A stretch of DNA of 64,000 bases, taken from NCBI RefSeq assembly GCF_016093545.1, contig NZ_JADKYX010000009.1, positions 62,001 to 126,000 on the forward strand. The letters are read 5' to 3'. The translations under genes and the position numbers were made by a program. Positions 61,954-64,000 of this stretch are shown one piece after another; position 1 is the first letter of the stretch; each line of letters starts with the position of its first letter. The notes under the pieces are model-generated. The model was not told the origin of the DNA. It saw nothing but the letters and a program-made list of their open reading frames with translations, and searched no databases. The DNA is from Massilia rhizosphaerae. Its GTDB lineage: Bacteria; Pseudomonadota; Gammaproteobacteria; Burkholderiales; Burkholderiaceae_D.

Positions 61954-62012
61954 CGGCCGCGCGGGCGCGGGGCCGTCCTGGCATCATCATCGTCCGGCCA
62001 TTCGGGAATGCG

Positions 62013-63203
62013 TCAAGGCTGCACGCGGGTCCAGTTGAACGGGCCGAACGAGCTCGCCGTGTTGGCGGCGCTTGCTGCCGGGTCCACCGTCAGCTTGAGC
62101 CATTCGAGCGGCATGGTGCTGCCATGGACGACGATCCTGTGGAAGTTGGGGACGTCGTAACCATTGGGCTGACTGGCGTAGGCGTCGTCCTTGCACGCGG
62201 TGGTCTGCACGCCGGCGCCGGATTCGGTGACGCAGGATTGGCCGGCCTTGAGGGGATTGTCGGAGCGGTACACGTGCGAGTCGCCGTTGATCAGCAGGAC
62301 CGGCTTGCCGAAGGTCTTCGTGTTGCTGGCGATGGCGTCGATGAACTGCTTGTACTGAGCGATATGGCTCGCCGCTTTCCCATCCAGGTCCCACATGTCG
62401 GCCTGCAGCATGATCACCATTGCCGTGTCGCCATTCGCCGCCGCCGTCTTGTAGGCGCTGGCGAGCCAGTGCAGATCGGCGGCGGTGCGATTCGCGACGT
62501 CCTGCTGCTGGCTGGCGCCCATCGCCGGGGCGCCGTACCACGGGTCGGTGTCGTTGTTCGATCCGCCCGGAACGTTCATGGTCACGAACATCACGCCCGA
62601 TTTCTCGAACTGCACGTTTTCCACGTACTCCTTGTCGGACGGGAAGCTGGCGTCGAACGCCGTTGCCTGCGACACGACGCCCATCCCGCCCGCGCCCAGC
62701 GTCTGGCCGGGCGTGGCGAAGAAGATCTGGCGCACCAGCTTCAGGTTCTCCACCGGATCGCCACCCTTGTAGTCGACCAGGTTGCCGCCGGCGTCCTTGA
62801 CGAAATCCACGGTGGCGGTCGTCGCGTTATAGGTACCGCCGCCTTCGGCGGCCTTGTGGCAGTCGGTCCACTCGTTGTCGCCGGGCGTGTAGACCAGCGG
62901 ACGCTTGAACCCCTTCCATTGGTCGAAAATGGAAACGTCGTACGCCTGGGTACAGTATTGCTTGCCGGAGTGGATGTCGCCGGCATGCATCACCAACGAC
63001 ACCTCCGGATCGCCATTGATGGCATTGATGAACGCCGGATTCGCCTGGAACTGGCTGGTGTCCGTGGCCTTGGCGCCATAGGGCGCGTCGCCGATGACGG
63101 CGATCACCGACTTCGAAGGAGCGTTATCGCCGCCACAAGCGGCGAGCATCAGAGGCAGGCACAGAGTGGACAGGACGGCGGAGACAATGGAAGCTTTGCG
63201 CAT
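62013..63203 (-). CDS. Lipoprotein metallophosphoesterase-like protein
   Basis: The 396-residue protein has a lipoprotein signal ending LMLAACGG and a calcineurin-like phosphoesterase fold. Family segments are IAVIGDAPYG (first metal motif, D), LVMHAGDIHSG (GDxH-like), YTPGDNEWTDCH (GDNEW) and LLINGDSHVYRSD (GDSH). It is probably a membrane-attached extracytoplasmic phosphatase. ATG 63203 gives a compact lipoprotein signal; ATG 63236 is in frame but adds eleven residues. Neither has a strong ribosome site. An inverted repeat CCATGTC-N14-GACATGG spans the area between the two starts. Confidence 0.82.
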   Translation of the reverse strand: MRKASIVSAVLSTLCLPLMLAACGGDNAPSKSVIAVIGDAPYGAKATDTSQFQANPAFINAINGDPEVSLVMHAGDIHSGKQYCTQAYDVSIFDQWKGFKRPLVYTPGDNEWTDCHKAAEGGGTYNATTATVDFVKDAGGNLVDYKGGDPVENLKLVRQIFFATPGQTLGAGGMGVVSQATAFDASFPSDKEYVENVQFEKSGVMFVTMNVPGGSNNDTDPWYGAPAMGASQQQDVANRTAADLHWLASAYKTAAANGDTAMVIMLQADMWDLDGKAASHIAQYKQFIDAIASNTKTFGKPVLLINGDSHVYRSDNPLKAGQSCVTESGAGVQTTACKDDAYASQPNGYDVPNFHRIVVHGSTMPLEWLKLTVDPAASAANTASSFGPFNWTRVQP

Positions 63204-63426
63204 GATGAGGCCATGTCCTGCTTTGTCCAGTGACATGGTTTATTGACAATACAAAGATTGTTACCCAGAAATGTGACGAGGCAGTGACCGATCCGGCCAT
63301 GTGAAACGACGCAGGTGAAGTCCAGGTTGCGGCGGGATTGATGCCATGCGCATGGGTTGCGCAAGCACGCACGCTCGCGTTATCGTTTCTGTCCCAACAC
63401 CGTTCGCCACCGTGCCAAGGAACCCC

Positions 63427-64000
63427 ATGCTTCTCTACGTCGACGCCCAGTACGCCAGCCCCTACGCGATGTCCGTTTTTGTCGGGCTCAAGGAAAAGGG
63501 CATCCCATTCGATATGCAAGCGCTGGATCTTGGCGCAGGCGCGAACCGCACTGCCGATTACGCCGCCACATCGTTGACGCAGCGCGTTCCCACTCTGGTC
63601 GAGGGAGACTTTCACTTGTCCGAGTCATCGGCAATTACCGAATATCTCGACGAGACGTATCCGGGAACTGCCCTGTATCCAACGGCCCCCAAAGCAAAGG
63701 CTCGCGCCCGGCAAATCCAGGCGTGGTTGAGAAGCGATCTGCTGCCGATCCGCCAGGAGCGTTCGACGGAAGTGCTCTTTTATCGCCGCTGCGATGCCCC
63801 CTTGTCCGACGCCGCGACGCTGGCCGCGCAAAAGCTGTTCACGGCCGCCGATACGCTGTTGGCACCAGACCGTGAGCACCTGTTCGACGCCTGGTGTATC
63901 GCGGACGTGGATCTCGCCTTGATGCTGAATCGCCTCGTCCTGAATGGCGATGCCGTGCCGGCGCGGCTTGCCGACTACGCCGGGAGACAATGGCAGCGGG
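63427..64000 (+). CDS. Glutathione S-transferase family protein (5' part, cut by window end)
   Basis: The frame is open to the window edge; 191 codons are visible. The N-terminal thioredoxin-like domain reads MLLYVDAQYASPYAMSVFVGLKEKGIPFD, with SP in the active-site region, RVPTLVEGDFHLSESSAITEYL as the glutathione-binding stretch, and then the helical C-terminal domain. The pattern is close to the YfcF branch of GSTs, which act in peroxide defence. AAGGA lies before ATG 63427. It is divergent from the phosphoesterase gene across 223 bases that show no clear promoter boxes. Confidence 0.88.
   Translation, partial: MLLYVDAQYASPYAMSVFVGLKEKGIPFDMQALDLGAGANRTADYAATSLTQRVPTLVEGDFHLSESSAITEYLDETYPGTALYPTAPKAKARARQIQAWLRSDLLPIRQERSTEVLFYRRCDAPLSDAATLAAQKLFTAADTLLAPDREHLFDAWCIADVDLALMLNRLVLNGDAVPARLADYAGRQWQR

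Noticed and set aside
63237..63330. Pho box upstream of the phosphoesterase gene
   Set aside because: CGTCAC-like elements are present, but the direct repeats with 4-base spacing do not match the PhoB consensus well enough.

Overview
The window is about 64 kb of high-GC DNA (coding regions show strong G/C third-position bias). The gene families, the two kinds of intergenic repeat and the overall layout suggest a betaproteobacterium of the order Burkholderiales, probably Oxalobacteraceae of the Massilia/Telluria type. That assignment is from gene content only. I see no rRNA, tRNA, prophage, transposase gene or CRISPR array, so this looks like ordinary chromosome, densely packed with envelope, regulatory and peptide-processing genes.

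Left part (1-12.6 kb): the 3' end of a phosphoethanolamine transferase gene; a membrane-anchored MutS-type ATPase gene; a six-gene operon for a MacA/MacB-type ABC efflux system (adaptor, ATPase, two permeases) with its own sigma-54 response regulator and histidine kinase; a TonB-domain lipoprotein; a spermidine-synthase-like methyltransferase fold protein; and a metallo-beta-lactamase-fold hydrolase. Two copies of a roughly 128-bp element with 19-bp inverted ends sit exactly on stop codons.

Centre-left (12.7-24.6 kb, minus strand): one continuous nine-gene operon, tldD1-tldE-tldD2-DUF4159-moxR-DUF58-batA-like-DUF4175-like-amidotransferase-like. Both TldD proteins carry twin-arginine signals and TldE does not. 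The promoter region of this operon has a sigma-54 -24/-12 element and an upstream inverted repeat TGTCCG-N12-CGGACA. The same two elements, with identical half-sites and spacing, lie upstream of the ABC efflux/two-component operon 20 kb away. I infer that the sigma-54 regulator in the window controls both operons. This linked system, an ABC exporter plus a probably Tat-exported TldD/TldE protease with a MoxR/DUF58 module, is the best candidate here for an undescribed biological system.

Middle (24.8-45.9 kb): a DegP-like protease followed by a secreted protein of unknown function, a beta-lactamase-fold serine hydrolase, a GDT1-type cation transporter, a DUF3604 (CehA/McbA-like) hydrolase, a 2.9k-residue cyclic beta-1,2-glucan synthase, a cysteine desulfurase-rhodanese fusion divergent from an Lrp-type regulator, a branched-chain-amino-acid-type binding protein and a DUF885 metallopeptidase-like lipoprotein.

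Right part (45.9-64 kb): a QseBC-like two-component pair co-transcribed with a cytochrome b561-like protein and preceded by a three-repeat CTTA-type box; an M14 carboxypeptidase with a cytochrome c-sorbosone dehydrogenase; a NarL-type regulator, periplasmic binding protein and histidine kinase operon; a TonB-domain protein with a clear terminator; an M28-like membrane peptidase with altered active-site residues; a LuxR-type regulator; a TetR regulator divergent from a DUF1348 gene with two matching operators; sodC; a small conserved-looking protein; a lipoprotein phosphoesterase; and the 5' part of a glutathione S-transferase gene cut by the window edge.
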